Positions 47,693 through 56,234 are shown, counted from the stretch's first letter. The stretch is 64,000 bases of DNA from Paraneptunicella aestuarii (GCF_019900845.1 NZ_CP074570.1:3720001-3784000); one strand, 5' to 3'. Notes: a model not told the origin generated them from the letters alone. Program-made: numbers and translations.

Positions 47693-47953
47693 TTAGCCCT
47701 TCTCAATAATGCCCTCGGCGCTGCGGCCTACAACCGAGCTACCAATAGCCATCAAGGAATTCACACCTTGTACTGTCGCAGCTTGCATTGTGATTTGAGC
47801 TTGTTGTTGTGCCGCAGTCGCGTTGTGAGCAGCATTCGCTAGCGCCTGGCTGGTTGACATCAACAAGTTACCCATTGCCATTGCTGGAGATTCACCAACC
47901 ACTTTGGTGTTAACTTGTGTTACAGAATCTGTAATTTGCTCATTTACTGGCAT
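47693..47953 (-). CDS. RebB family R-body protein
   Basis: An 86-residue RebB protein almost identical to the one at 47058: differences include Gly/Ala in QAL(G/A)NAA and small swaps near the C-terminus. GAGGAATTAATT precedes the ATG. Part of the continuous minus-strand reb array. Confidence 0.92.
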   Translation of the reverse strand: MPVNEQITDSVTQVNTKVVGESPAMAMGNLLMSTSQALANAAHNATAAQQQAQITMQAATVQGVNSLMAIGSSVVGRSAEGIIEKG

Positions 47954-48019
47954 AATTAATTCCTCTATTAATTTCCTAAAAAGTTATCTGGGTTATTCCG
48001 AAAAAAGGGTTGAAACCAC

Positions 48020-48280
48020 TTAACCTTTTTCCAAAATTTCTTCTGAAGCACGACCAATCACAGCAGCGCCTATCGCCATCATGGAATTGACGGCTTGTAC
48101 GGTTGCAGCCTGCATCACAATTTGTGCTTGCTGTTGGTCATTAGCTCCGCCATAAGCGGAAGTACCTAATGCTTGACTGGATGACATGAACAGATTGCCC
48201 ATCGCCGAAGCAGGCGTATCACCAAGCACTTTGGTATTGGTCTGGGTGATGGAATCTGTTATTGATTCATTAACTGGCAT
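48020..48280 (-). CDS. RebB family R-body protein
   Basis: An 86-residue RebB protein: MPVNESITDSITQTNTKV, PASAMGNLFMSSSQALG, GGANDQQQAQIVMQAA and ASEEILEKG. GGAGAGAATT lies before the ATG. The Gly-Gly in place of the usual HNA is a local variation. Confidence 0.92.
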   Translation of the reverse strand: MPVNESITDSITQTNTKVLGDTPASAMGNLFMSSSQALGTSAYGGANDQQQAQIVMQAATVQAVNSMMAIGAAVIGRASEEILEKG

Positions 48281-48331
48281 ACCTAATTCTCTCCGTTATA
48301 TAAAAGACACATGGAAACACCGTATTTGGCG

Positions 48332-48592
48332 TTACCCTTTCTCGATAATTTCTTCAGCACTACGCGCGAGAACCGAGCTACCAGTTGCCATCAGTGAGTT
48401 AATGCCCTGAATGGTTGAGGCCTGCATTACAATGCTTCCTTGCTGGTTTATTTCTGTTGCATTATGCGCAGAGGATCCTAGCGCCTGGCTGGTTGGCAAA
48501 AATAAGCTACCAAGAGCCACTGCCGGGGCACTTCCAAGACTCATGGTATTCACCTGAGTAATGGAGTCTGTAACTTGCTCGTTTACAGGCAT
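48332..48592 (-). CDS. RebB family R-body protein
   Basis: An 86-residue RebB protein: MPVNEQVTDSITQVNTM, PAVALGSLFLPTSQALG, HNATEINQQGSIVMQA and SAEEIIEKG. I place the start at 48592, 7 nt after GAGGA, which also gives the same length and MPVNE start as its paralogs; an in-frame ATG two codons upstream abuts the ribosome site. Confidence 0.92.
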   Translation of the reverse strand: MPVNEQVTDSITQVNTMSLGSAPAVALGSLFLPTSQALGSSAHNATEINQQGSIVMQASTIQGINSLMATGSSVLARSAEEIIEKG

Positions 48593-48686
48593 TTTCATGT
48601 CCTCGTTAATCTAAAAATGATTACTCTATGAGTAACCGACTTATCCTGAGTAACACCGAAAAAGCATTCAGTGCCTCTCTGAATAC

Positions 48687-48905
48687 TTACTTGGTTTGTG
48701 CCGCACCAATCGCTTGGATAACACCCACGCCAAATGACGTGTTCGCGCTGATAATGATGTTTTGCTGCTGCTGCACAAAAGTGGCATTGTGAGCGGCATT
48801 GGCTAATGCCTGAGCGGCAGACTGAACCAACATGGAACGCGCTATTCGCGGAGAATACTTGTCCAGTAATTGATTGGTTTCTTCTACTACATTGGTGTCG
48901 CTCAT
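48687..48905 (-). CDS. Divergent RebB-like protein, first gene of the array
   Basis: A 72-residue protein with SMLVQSAAQALANAAHNATFVQQQQNIIISANTS, the RebB core, but with a changed N-terminus (MSDTNVVEETNQLLDKYSPR in place of MPVNEQITDSV). The start at 48905 is 7 nt after CAGGG; the upstream ATG at 48911 is too close. It is the promoter-proximal gene and may be a minor or nucleating subunit. Confidence 0.8.
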   Translation of the reverse strand: MSDTNVVEETNQLLDKYSPRIARSMLVQSAAQALANAAHNATFVQQQQNIIISANTSFGVGVIQAIGAAQTK

Positions 48906-49266
48906 GCTCATACCCTGATATTCAACGATGGTGCTATGCTAAAATCTCAAGCCCGAAAAGAATCGGTTTAAGCTACGCTTGATTAGGCTTTTTTAGGGAA
49001 GCTTTACAACCATGAAATGTTTTTGAAAAAAATTAAAGTTGGCAGCGAAAACCTATAAATTCAAAGAACAAAAAATAAGCAAGCACTCACATACTTAAAG
49101 TGTTTTACTTCAAATAAAGGGGGTAAGGTGAAGCAGAAAGATAGGTGTGTATTTGACAATAGCGTTTGAAAATGGTGCTTGAAAAAAAGCGGGGGAAAAG
49201 AAGACACTTGCTGGCTCATCCCTGAACTCAGCTCAATACAAATGTTGCAATATGGATTAGGGTAAA
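48906..49266. promoter_or_regulatory. Presumed promoter region of the reb array
   Basis: About 360 bp between the regulator gene and the first reb gene, all on the minus strand. I looked for a sigma54 -24/-12 element (GG-N10-GC) and found none convincing. No gene is present. AraC-type binding sites would be expected here if the neighbouring regulator acts on the array. Confidence 0.4.
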
Positions 49267-50805
49267 TTAACCGTTCTTACACAGATTTTTAAAATTACGA
49301 GGCGTCATGCCAATCAAGCGCTTAAAGATTTTCTCGAAGTGACTCAGATCTCCAAACCCCACTTCCAACGACACATCGGTAATACGAATGTTTGGCTTGG
49401 AACGAATAATTTCTTGCGCTCGCTCAACACGCATACGAGCCAAAAGCGGTTTAAAGCTCACTGCCAAACAGCTCTTAAACAGAAAGGATAAATGAGAAGG
49501 ACTAATAAAGGCATTGTTAGACAAAATGGTTAAAGTCACTTCCTGACAATAATGATTACTCAGATACTTTAATGCCTTCTGGAGTCCAGGATGGATCCCT
49601 TCAAGCGCTTCAAAACGCTTGTTCAATAGAATATCGATCAGTAAGTCGGTGTTCTGTTTCAGATCTTTTTCAGTGGGAACAAATCCAGGTTGTTCGAACA
49701 GGTTCTTAGGCTCAGTTAATACCTCGGGCGCAAATTGCTCAATTTCAGCAAGACCAATATTTCCACTATCGGACAAGCTCAGTAATCGAACAATAACGCG
49801 CTCTAACTCGTCATAATTCTCAGGCCAGTGGTACTTTTGCAAAGTATCAATCGCTTCGGAGGAAATGCTCTGGTCATCATCCAGGTGGTATTCACTGACC
49901 AGCTTTTCAATAATGCTGGGAATATCTTCTCGACGCTTTTCCAAAGGTGCAATCCAGACACTTAAAAAGTTAAGCTCCGAAAACAGCTTTCTGGAGAAAC
50001 GCCCCTGCTCGACCAGTAAAGGAAGAGAGTGTGTTGTGGACGCCAGCAAGCGCACATTGCTAACATTGGCTTGCACATCAATTAGCCCGGTTAACTTCAC
50101 TCGCGAAGATAGCAATTCAGTTAATACGTTTTGTTGATCCAGAGACAGTTCATCAATGCCATTAATAAACACGCATCCACCCTGGGCACGTTTCAATCCT
50201 CTAATAAGCTGACGTTGGAAAGTGACGACATTGGCGGACGCACAATTCACTTCAATGAAAGGCTTCCCGGACAATTGGCTATTGCTATGAATAGCACTGG
50301 CAACAGCCAGTTTCTCACAGCCTTGAGCACCACCAATGATCACCGGGCAATTAGCGCTTGAGGCTTTTTCGATAAAGGCTTCCAACTCAAGTAAGGCGTC
50401 GCTATACCCGGCCAAACTTAATTCTTTACCAATATAGTGCTGGATTAATTCTGTCGCTTGAAATCGCTTTAATAGCAAAGCAATTTTATGAGTTAGGGCA
50501 GGTACAATTCCATTTCCTTCACTCTCAAAACCAGAGCTGTTAGTAATTTTTAAATCACCTAATTTCTGTTTCTGATATAGAATTGGATAGGTAATATAAC
50601 TCTCACTTCGCTCATCATATAAACCCAATTTTATTTCCGCTGGCAGTGCATGTTCCAATGAAGTTTCATCCAGATGAATTAATGCTGATTTAAAATGACT
50701 ATCAACAATAGTTTGATTCAAATGGTGTTGAAGAGAATCTGTTCTATTCTCATTATATGAGAACTTATTTACTGCATAATTATGGCTCATTTTACAAGAC
50801 TCCAT
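49267..50805 (-). CDS. Regulator: degenerate sigma54-type AAA+ domain plus AraC HTH
   Basis: A 512-residue cytosolic regulator. After an N-terminal sensing region (1-120) a sigma54-interaction-like AAA+ domain runs to about 350. The P-loop is degenerate (GGAQGCEK for GESGTGKE), the GAFTGA loop is missing entirely between VNCASANVV and QRQLIRGLKRAQGG, and Walker B reads FINGIDEL instead of FLDEIGEL. Later parts are well kept (NVRLLASTTHSLP, APLEKRREDIP, WPENYDELERVI). The last 100 residues are an AraC-type HTH (AQEIIRSKPNIRITDVSLEVGFGDLSHFEKIFKR). It is unlikely to work with sigma54. The start is uncertain: 50805 has AGGA 7 nt upstream; 50790 or 50907 are possible. It precedes the reb array and probably controls it. 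Confidence 0.85.
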   Translation of the reverse strand: MESCKMSHNYAVNKFSYNENRTDSLQHHLNQTIVDSHFKSALIHLDETSLEHALPAEIKLGLYDERSESYITYPILYQKQKLGDLKITNSSGFESEGNGIVPALTHKIALLLKRFQATELIQHYIGKELSLAGYSDALLELEAFIEKASSANCPVIIGGAQGCEKLAVASAIHSNSQLSGKPFIEVNCASANVVTFQRQLIRGLKRAQGGCVFINGIDELSLDQQNVLTELLSSRVKLTGLIDVQANVSNVRLLASTTHSLPLLVEQGRFSRKLFSELNFLSVWIAPLEKRREDIPSIIEKLVSEYHLDDDQSISSEAIDTLQKYHWPENYDELERVIVRLLSLSDSGNIGLAEIEQFAPEVLTEPKNLFEQPGFVPTEKDLKQNTDLLIDILLNKRFEALEGIHPGLQKALKYLSNHYCQEVTLTILSNNAFISPSHLSFLFKSCLAVSFKPLLARMRVERAQEIIRSKPNIRITDVSLEVGFGDLSHFEKIFKRLIGMTPRNFKNLCKNG

Positions 50806-51969
50806 TTTACATTCCTGATAAAAATTAAGGCGAAAAGGAAGTCTTGAATGCACTACAAAAACATACTTACAACCATCAGGAAATGCATTAAAAAATGAGC
50901 ATTTCACATCAGTTTAGTACTGCCTCATACTCCCTTTAATATTTCGCACTTCTCAATAGGGAGCTTAAAATTAATAGAAACAGGGCCTCGTTAATCGGGT
51001 TAATTTATGCCCGTTACTATATTTGGAAAATATTTTTCGTCGAAAATGACGATTTTTCCAAAACAAAGAAAATACATATTTGAAAAATTAAAACCATTAC
51101 AAATTCTTACAAAGAATGTATGAGGAGTATCTGACAAGATGGATAAATAAAAGAAGGTAAGTTCGATTATTAATAAATTTTAATCAAGGATATTTTTGAA
51201 ACCTAAATATTTCATTTTCGACACTAATATATCCAGGAGTAGCAATTCAACTTTTTTCGCCAAAAAGTAAACAATGTGAATATTTATTGATTTTTCATGA
51301 AATTAATAACTTAAATAAAAATTATCGAAACTTTTATTTAAATAAAAAATTTCATGACCAATATGAATAACGAATTTCATCGAAGATCTGTTCCAAAATA
51401 GAAACATTCATTAGCTGGCAAATCACTATTATCGAATTTCCATTACTTATAGAAGAATCCTGGTGGTTCAAAACAGGCACTCTACATAACTGTCCAAATA
51501 ATCAGTCACCTACAGAAAATGATAAGTACCTCCCAGGCACGGATGAATAAAGCCTTGAGGCGAGATATAAAACACTGCCCAGCCAATTCCGAAACAACAA
51601 ATTATGAAGGGATTGAAGGGTGCCATGAGCCATGAATGGCGTGTCAGGATTGAAATGATTGGCAAACGCTTGCAATGAATTGGGGAAAAGGCCTGCGCTT
51701 TTATCAGCTATGTACATCATCACCTTATACAGTTTCTAACAGCAAAAACGACTTGCACCTCTCCCATTTCCACTAACAGTCAATGTTAATAAATAATTGT
51801 TCCAAACTATCAGTCAGCAACAGAAAGTTTTGAGCAGACTCTCAGCCCTGTTTTTCACTTAATGAATCGGCGAAGCGGCTGTGCAGCCTCAATGGATTCC
51901 TTTCTTAAATAAAGAGGCGGCAAGTCTGCAATAAATTTCTGTGGCGAACTTGCAGTTAATCACACTTAT
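50806..51969. other. Long AT-rich intergenic region
   Basis: About 1.2 kb. 50908-51480 is strongly AT rich with no gene. A minus-strand ORF at 51502-51723 ends inside a repeat-like terminus (CAGTCACC at 51503) and is doubtful. The right part contains a family A repeat (51811-51958). Confidence 0.45.
51811..51958 (-). repeat. MITE-like element, family A, copy 2
   Basis: A 148-bp element in reverse orientation to the copy at 38579. On the minus strand it reads GCCACAGAAATTTATTGCAG, then the shared core CACAGCCGCTTCG and AAGTGAAAA, and ends TTGCTGACTG. It lies just downstream of the gene ending at 51970. Confidence 0.7.
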
Positions 51970-52284
51970 TTAGAAAGCAGATGTCACCGCACTGGTTAAC
52001 ACCTGCATAGCAGCATTAATCGCTTTTTGAATTTGTGATTTGGTTTGGATCTCCAGCCCCACCAATTGGGCTTCCAGCACCTGCTTTTCTCTCTCCAATT
52101 CCTGTTCAAATTCACTTTGATCAATATCGCCATTCATGAGTGCCTGAGACAGTTCTTCTATCGCCGCTTTATGGTTTTGTAGCGCTTGCTTCATTTCGTC
52201 TGAAAACTGTTCCTTGCCTTCATCAACAGCATTTCCGGCACTTTTCACCATGTCGTCAAACACACGGTTAAAATCAATACTCAT
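51970..52284 (-). CDS. Small coiled-coil protein
   Basis: A 104-residue, acidic, helical protein starting MSIDFNRVFDDMVKSAG. Long heptad-like stretches (AAIEELSQALMNGDIDQSEFEQELEREKQVLE) indicate a coiled coil; the C-terminus is Ala/Ser rich (AAMQVLTSAVTSAF), somewhat like the reb locus proteins. GGAGG lies 8 nt before this ATG. No family recognised. Its location beside the R-body locus suggests, but does not show, a related role. Confidence 0.6.
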   Translation of the reverse strand: MSIDFNRVFDDMVKSAGNAVDEGKEQFSDEMKQALQNHKAAIEELSQALMNGDIDQSEFEQELEREKQVLEAQLVGLEIQTKSQIQKAINAAMQVLTSAVTSAF

Positions 52285-52310
52285 AATCATTCCCTCCAAG
52301 TGGAACTGGT

Positions 52311-52397
52311 TAACCTAAACTCGGGATAAGAAATACATTCCAACGCACCGAATGTAACTTCAAAAATTACGATATTTCTTATCCAAAGTTCAGGTTA
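52311..52397. repeat. MITE-like element, family B, copy 1
   Basis: An 87-bp element with 25-bp terminal inverted repeats (52311-52335 with 52373-52397; 22 of 25 match) of the form TAACCTRAACT...GGATAAGAAATA. It lies between the genes at 51970 and 52408. The ends match those of the larger element at 62954. Confidence 0.75.
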
Positions 52398-52407
52398 GTT
52401 AACTGGT

Positions 52408-52848
52408 TTAATTAATGGGTTTAGACAATTCGCCAGTAATCATGGCGTCGAATACTTGTGTAAACTGCTCACGATGCCTTTTGATAATAAAATCAGACAC
52501 CGTGTCTTTTTCCTGATGCGCCTTCTTATCCTGCAACCACAGGTCAATGGCAATATCCACCTGCTTCAAGGTCAACTCATTCATAGGGCGGTACTGCTGC
52601 ATTCTGCGTAACGCATTTAACTCAACTTCAATATCAATATATTGAGAGTCGGATTGTGTGTAGGTACGCTCCTCTTTCGGCAGATACATTAGCCTTAAAT
52701 AGAACCCATCAATTCTTGACGACACCTGCATCATTTTGTTGAAAGAGACTTGGTCAAAATCCGAGATAATCTGCATTGAGCAAGCCGATGCCAACAAGGC
52801 CATTAGCAGCACAGCATAACGAAGTGGTTGTTTAATCAGATATTTCAT
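52408..52848 (-). CDS. Putative lipoprotein
   Basis: A 146-residue protein with a lipoprotein signal peptide: basic start (KYLIKQPLRYA), hydrophobic core VLLMALLA and lipobox ASAC with Cys near residue 23. The mature part is helical with no known domain. Ser after the Cys predicts outer membrane sorting. GGGGA lies 7 nt before the chosen ATG. It is upstream of the coiled-coil gene on the same strand, separated by a MITE-like element. Confidence 0.7.
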   Translation of the reverse strand: MKYLIKQPLRYAVLLMALLASACSMQIISDFDQVSFNKMMQVSSRIDGFYLRLMYLPKEERTYTQSDSQYIDIEVELNALRRMQQYRPMNELTLKQVDIAIDLWLQDKKAHQEKDTVSDFIIKRHREQFTQVFDAMITGELSKPIN

Positions 52849-53037
52849 CACCGGTTCCCCATGATCCTGTTATTGTAGTGTTCCCCGCCAGGTTAAGCGG
52901 TGAGATAACAATGTATACGTAAACGTGAAAGATAAACACGGAAAAATCCATTGAAGATCCTGCGAAAAATCACCGAGCAGGATTTTCATATAACGATAGG
53001 ATCAAGGCTTCAAAGCGTGATGTAACGAGGTCTTAAA

Positions 53038-53439
53038 ATGGAAGGTAGCCCAGATAAAAGCTCTCAGGATCAGATCAAACTATTAAAGTCGGTATTGAAG
53101 ATGCTGCGTAAAGCAGTGGACAACCCGGACTTAACGCCCAAACAAGTCAAATCACTCAGTACCGTGAACAAAGATTTATTAAAACTGCTTATTGGTCAAA
53201 GCACACCGAAGCAGGTGCAAGACTCGTTGGAAAAATTTAATAAGGCATTAAGTAAGACACTCACAATGAAACCTGTTGTTCCAAGCCAGAGTTCTTCATC
53301 GGAGAGCGGGGCTTCCTCGGAAAGTAGTGCTTCATCGGAAAGCAGTTCTTCGTCAGAGAGAGGTTCGTTTTCAGGTGATGACTCCAACTCAACCACTTCC
53401 AACTCAGGCACTATTCATTCAGAAAAAACACCGAAATAG
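53038..53439 (+). CDS. Small protein with Ser-rich tail
   Basis: A 133-residue protein, the only plus-strand gene in this cluster. Residues 1-75 are helical and basic (LLKSVLKMLRKAVDNP...). The tail is a low-complexity Ser/Glu stretch (SSESGASSESSASSESS). GAGG lies 7 nt before the ATG. No family recognised. A family A repeat begins 4 bp after its stop. Confidence 0.55.
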   Translation: MEGSPDKSSQDQIKLLKSVLKMLRKAVDNPDLTPKQVKSLSTVNKDLLKLLIGQSTPKQVQDSLEKFNKALSKTLTMKPVVPSQSSSSESGASSESSASSESSSSSERGSFSGDDSNSTTSNSGTIHSEKTPK

Positions 53440-53442
53440 ACT

Positions 53443-53497
53443 CAGTCACCCATAGAAATTTATTGAAAACTCGCCGTAAATTATTACTGGGAGGCTC
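53443..53497 (+). repeat. MITE-like element, family A, partial copy 3
   Basis: About 55 bp matching the left part of copy 1: CAGTCACCCATAGAAATTTA, then AAACTCGCCGT and AGGCTC. The right half is missing. It fills the gap between the convergent genes at 53038 and 53502. Confidence 0.6.
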
Positions 53498-53501
53498 ACA
53501 C

Positions 53502-54620
53502 TTATTTAACCTGATGTGATGCGTCTTTAGGTTTGTCGATGCTGTTGCGAATATTATCGATAACTTTATCCATAATGGAAAACAACACTTCAACGTTGTA
53601 TCCCATCAGAAATGCCATTGCCATCGGTGACATTGACACCAGCGCCAGCTCATCATCAACCCTTAAGATCCAACCGATAACCAACCCGCCGAGCGCTCCC
53701 AGGGTAATGCGCAGTCGATAGCGGATCTCGCTATCAAAGCCATAAGTTAACGACTTAATTTCGCGCGCCAGTTCTCGTAAAACAAAAATCAACGACCCCA
53801 ACAAGCCATAAAGGAGGGGTAAAACATAATTCTGAAAAGCACTCAGAATAAATTCGGCTGACAGGATATGCTCAAAAAAGACGATCCGAACTTCATGCAT
53901 ACTACGCTGTAATTCAAGGGCTTCGATAGCATCAAGATTCAACTTTTCATTTTCCAGCAAGCGCTTACGTTTTAGTTCATATTCTTGTTGAAAATACTTG
54001 GGCAATTCATATTCGAAAGAGGTTCCCAACGACCATACCCGGCTCCACCCCAACAACAAACGATAGTTGGCATCCAGACGCTGGTTATCGACTTTCAACT
54101 GTTCCTGCAACTGCTTCTGCTGTTGTTCGTCGCCTTTCGTTTGGGTCAAGTGCAGGATTGTACTCTCCCGGGAATCGAAAAGATCTTTCAGGTTATTGTG
54201 CAGGTCATTGCCAAATAACCAGTAAATCTGGGTGAACACCAGGGTAAACAGCACGCCTAACGCATACACTCGGTACAGGGTAACCGCAGATTCTGCCTGG
54301 GTTTTGGGTCGCTTTTTATCTCGTTGTTTAGGAATAACCGCATTAATGGTATCGATGGTTACCGGGTAAACCATGCTGGCAAGTTTGTCATAAGCCATGA
54401 AAAGCGAGTGTTCGTCTTTTTCTGTCCAATCGTTGTTAAGCAGCTTGTATTTGGCAGCGACAAAACTCTGAGTCAGTTCTGCGTCTAACGTCATATCTCC
54501 TCCCCGGGAGATATAGCAAATCAACCGTTGACCATCTTCAACGGTTTGACGTACTTCCGGAGAAATATCAGAAATGCCCATTCCTTTATTGGTACGTAAC
54601 GTGTTGTGACGTGTAGACAT
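53502..54620 (-). CDS. Unknown membrane protein with coiled coil
   Basis: A 372-residue protein. It has one membrane helix near 118-135 (VYALGVLFTLVFTQIYWLF), a long charged coiled-coil region (about 150-235, rich in Gln, Lys and Glu), and a cluster of helices from 265 (FILSAFQNYVLPLLYGLLGSLIFVL, LGALGGLVIGWIL, MSPMAMAFLMGY). No family recognised. It could be a periplasmic-loop or mechanosensory-like membrane protein. It follows the LTD gene on the same strand after 143 bp. Confidence 0.65.
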   Translation of the reverse strand: MSTRHNTLRTNKGMGISDISPEVRQTVEDGQRLICYISRGGDMTLDAELTQSFVAAKYKLLNNDWTEKDEHSLFMAYDKLASMVYPVTIDTINAVIPKQRDKKRPKTQAESAVTLYRVYALGVLFTLVFTQIYWLFGNDLHNNLKDLFDSRESTILHLTQTKGDEQQQKQLQEQLKVDNQRLDANYRLLLGWSRVWSLGTSFEYELPKYFQQEYELKRKRLLENEKLNLDAIEALELQRSMHEVRIVFFEHILSAEFILSAFQNYVLPLLYGLLGSLIFVLRELAREIKSLTYGFDSEIRYRLRITLGALGGLVIGWILRVDDELALVSMSPMAMAFLMGYNVEVLFSIMDKVIDNIRNSIDKPKDASHQVK

Positions 54621-54653
54621 GTGATGTTCAACTCAGTGTTAAATAAGTGTAAT

Positions 54654-54735
54654 TAACTGCAAGTCAGCCACAGAAATTTATCGCAGACTCACACTGATTC
54701 AGTCCCTTAAATCTGTGAGTCTGCTTATTCACTTC
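54654..54735 (+). repeat. MITE-like element, family A, partial copy 4
   Basis: About 80 bp starting with the family A end (GTCAGCCACAGAAATTTATC, GCAGACTC), matching copy 2 in reverse. It contains a perfect 11-bp inverted repeat (54683-54693 with 54714-54724). It lies between the genes at 53502 and 54764. Confidence 0.6.
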
Positions 54736-54763
54736 AACAAATCAAGCTTCAACAAACAGTCAT

Positions 54764-55591
54764 TTAGTAGCTGAATTCAGATACCTTATGATCCTCTTCG
54801 TTCAACAACTGAGCGGTATCGCCTTTGTTGTTCCATATGGCTCTTTTGCTGTTAAAGGAGAAGCCTCCGAATTCAGGATGCGCCTCATTGGTATAAACTC
54901 GAAATGCGCTTTTCGGAGCCAGGTAGGTTTGCTCAGGAAACGTGTATTCCTGTCCACCGCCTGATGTAATTTTCCAGTTGCACAGTTTCAGGTGCATGTC
55001 GCTGGTATTTCGGATCTGGATATACTCATCACCTTCACGACCCTTTTCCTGACCATCGAACTCAATATGTTCAATGACCACACTCTGAGAAGCCGGTGCT
55101 GCGTAGGCAATGCTGGAGATAAGCTGTCCTTTGGAATTGAATAGCTGACCAACATCTCCCTTGTTATTCCAAATGGGTTTTCTGGACTCAAAGCTATATT
55201 CATGACCAAATTCGGTATAAATGCGAATGATTTGACCCGATTTAACTTCACTCCCTACCGGGAAAATGAAGTCTTGCCCTTCGTCTCCCGCGTTAACGCG
55301 CCACAGAGACATATCAATTGAGCAAGGTGCGCTATTGTAAATCTCAACATATTCCTGAGCGCCCACCTGAGAGGCTTGATAGTTGATGCCAGAAAATTGC
55401 ACGCAGTAAGGTGCAAAAATCTGCAATGCGCTATTCAACCACTGATGATAAGGCAACACTGCCGGATTGCTTTGCGACTCAGCCAGATGCCGAGTTGCAG
55501 TTTGCATTTGATCCCAGCATTTTTCACTGTCTCTCTCATATGGAAAAGTCTGTAACTGTCCCATAAACCCATTCATATCAAACTGACTCAT
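54764..55591 (-). CDS. Protein with two lamin-tail-like domains
   Basis: A 275-residue protein. Two repeats of an immunoglobulin-like lamin tail domain are visible: the first has EYVEIYN...GQDFIFPVGSEV...YSFESRKPIWNNKGDVGQL, the second EYIQIRN...GQEYTFPEQTYL...FSFNSKRAIWNNKGDTAQL. The shared signature is IWNNKGD. In bacteria such domains occur in exported proteins and nucleases as binding modules; no catalytic domain is present here and no signal peptide is seen. The start at 55591 has GGAAG upstream; a longer frame overlaps the GH19 stop. Confidence 0.8.
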   Translation of the reverse strand: MSQFDMNGFMGQLQTFPYERDSEKCWDQMQTATRHLAESQSNPAVLPYHQWLNSALQIFAPYCVQFSGINYQASQVGAQEYVEIYNSAPCSIDMSLWRVNAGDEGQDFIFPVGSEVKSGQIIRIYTEFGHEYSFESRKPIWNNKGDVGQLFNSKGQLISSIAYAAPASQSVVIEHIEFDGQEKGREGDEYIQIRNTSDMHLKLCNWKITSGGGQEYTFPEQTYLAPKSAFRVYTNEAHPEFGGFSFNSKRAIWNNKGDTAQLLNEEDHKVSEFSY

Positions 55592-55604
55592 AATTGTTCT
55601 CTTC

Positions 55605-56234
55605 CTATGCAATGTTTAAAACGTGTTTACAGCGATCCAGATAGTCTTTGCGATCATCCAAACCGTGGGTTCCCCCATTGATCTTTTTCGTGACTGTTAG
55701 CACATCATCATTGTCAGCCACTTCATTCAGGTTACGGCTGTTCCAATACCAACATGCCACAGAAACAGACACTTTAGGGTCATCGCTAACCAGATCCGGG
55801 TTGGCGATTAAGTCCAGGCCAATTTTCTGAGAGCAGGAGTGATAGTTGTCTTTACCGGTTAGCTGAATCAATCCTCGTCCGCGATATTTCCATCCTTCGC
55901 CACTTTCGCTATCACCATTGCCCATTCGGTTAGCGTAAACCACATTGGCAATACGCTCGGGTTGGCGGTGGTATTCCTGAGCCATTTCATCCGTCGTGAA
56001 ATACTTACCGAATACCGATCGTAATGCGGCCGCGCTATAGTTCAGGTTTTCAACGGAATGACGTAACGCGCCGCTTTCATGCGCGACCTGCGCGATAAAG
56101 TGAGCAACACGTAAGGGTGTATCAATGGAAAACTGGGGTAAAACGTCATTCAACGCAGGCAAATATTTAGCCAGGTTTTCCTCGCTGGCGTTGGGGATCA
56201 TTGCCTTTAGATCATCAGCTGATATTGGAAACAT
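55605..56234 (-). CDS. GH19 family lysozyme/chitinase-like enzyme
   Basis: A 209-residue enzyme of the glycoside hydrolase 19 family, of the short type found as phage endolysins. The catalytic Glu53 lies in VAHESGALRH; GEGWKYRGRGLIQLTGKDNY is the second family motif. It likely cleaves peptidoglycan. There is no signal peptide and no holin or phage structural gene nearby. The next gene starts 13 bp after its stop. Within this cluster it might lyse the producing cell to release R-bodies, which is speculation. Confidence 0.88.
   Translation of the reverse strand: MFPISADDLKAMIPNASEENLAKYLPALNDVLPQFSIDTPLRVAHFIAQVAHESGALRHSVENLNYSAAALRSVFGKYFTTDEMAQEYHRQPERIANVVYANRMGNGDSESGEGWKYRGRGLIQLTGKDNYHSCSQKIGLDLIANPDLVSDDPKVSVSVACWYWNSRNLNEVADNDDVLTVTKKINGGTHGLDDRKDYLDRCKHVLNIA

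Noticed and set aside
44376..48905. Tandem phage tail or gas vesicle proteins
   Set aside because: The repeated TDSVTQVNTK...QQQ...AATVQGVNSL pattern is that of RebB; gas vesicle and tail protein motifs are absent.
48906..49266. Sigma54 promoter for the reb array
   Set aside because: No GG-N10-GC element with suitable context, and the nearby AAA+ domain lacks the sigma54-contact loop.
51502..51723. 73-codon minus-strand ORF
   Set aside because: Its stop lies in a repeat-like CAGTCACC terminus, the ribosome site is poorly placed, and no family is apparent; it may be part of a decayed repeat.
55605..56234. Prophage, suggested by the endolysin-like GH19 gene
   Set aside because: No capsid, tail, terminase, integrase or holin genes within the window.
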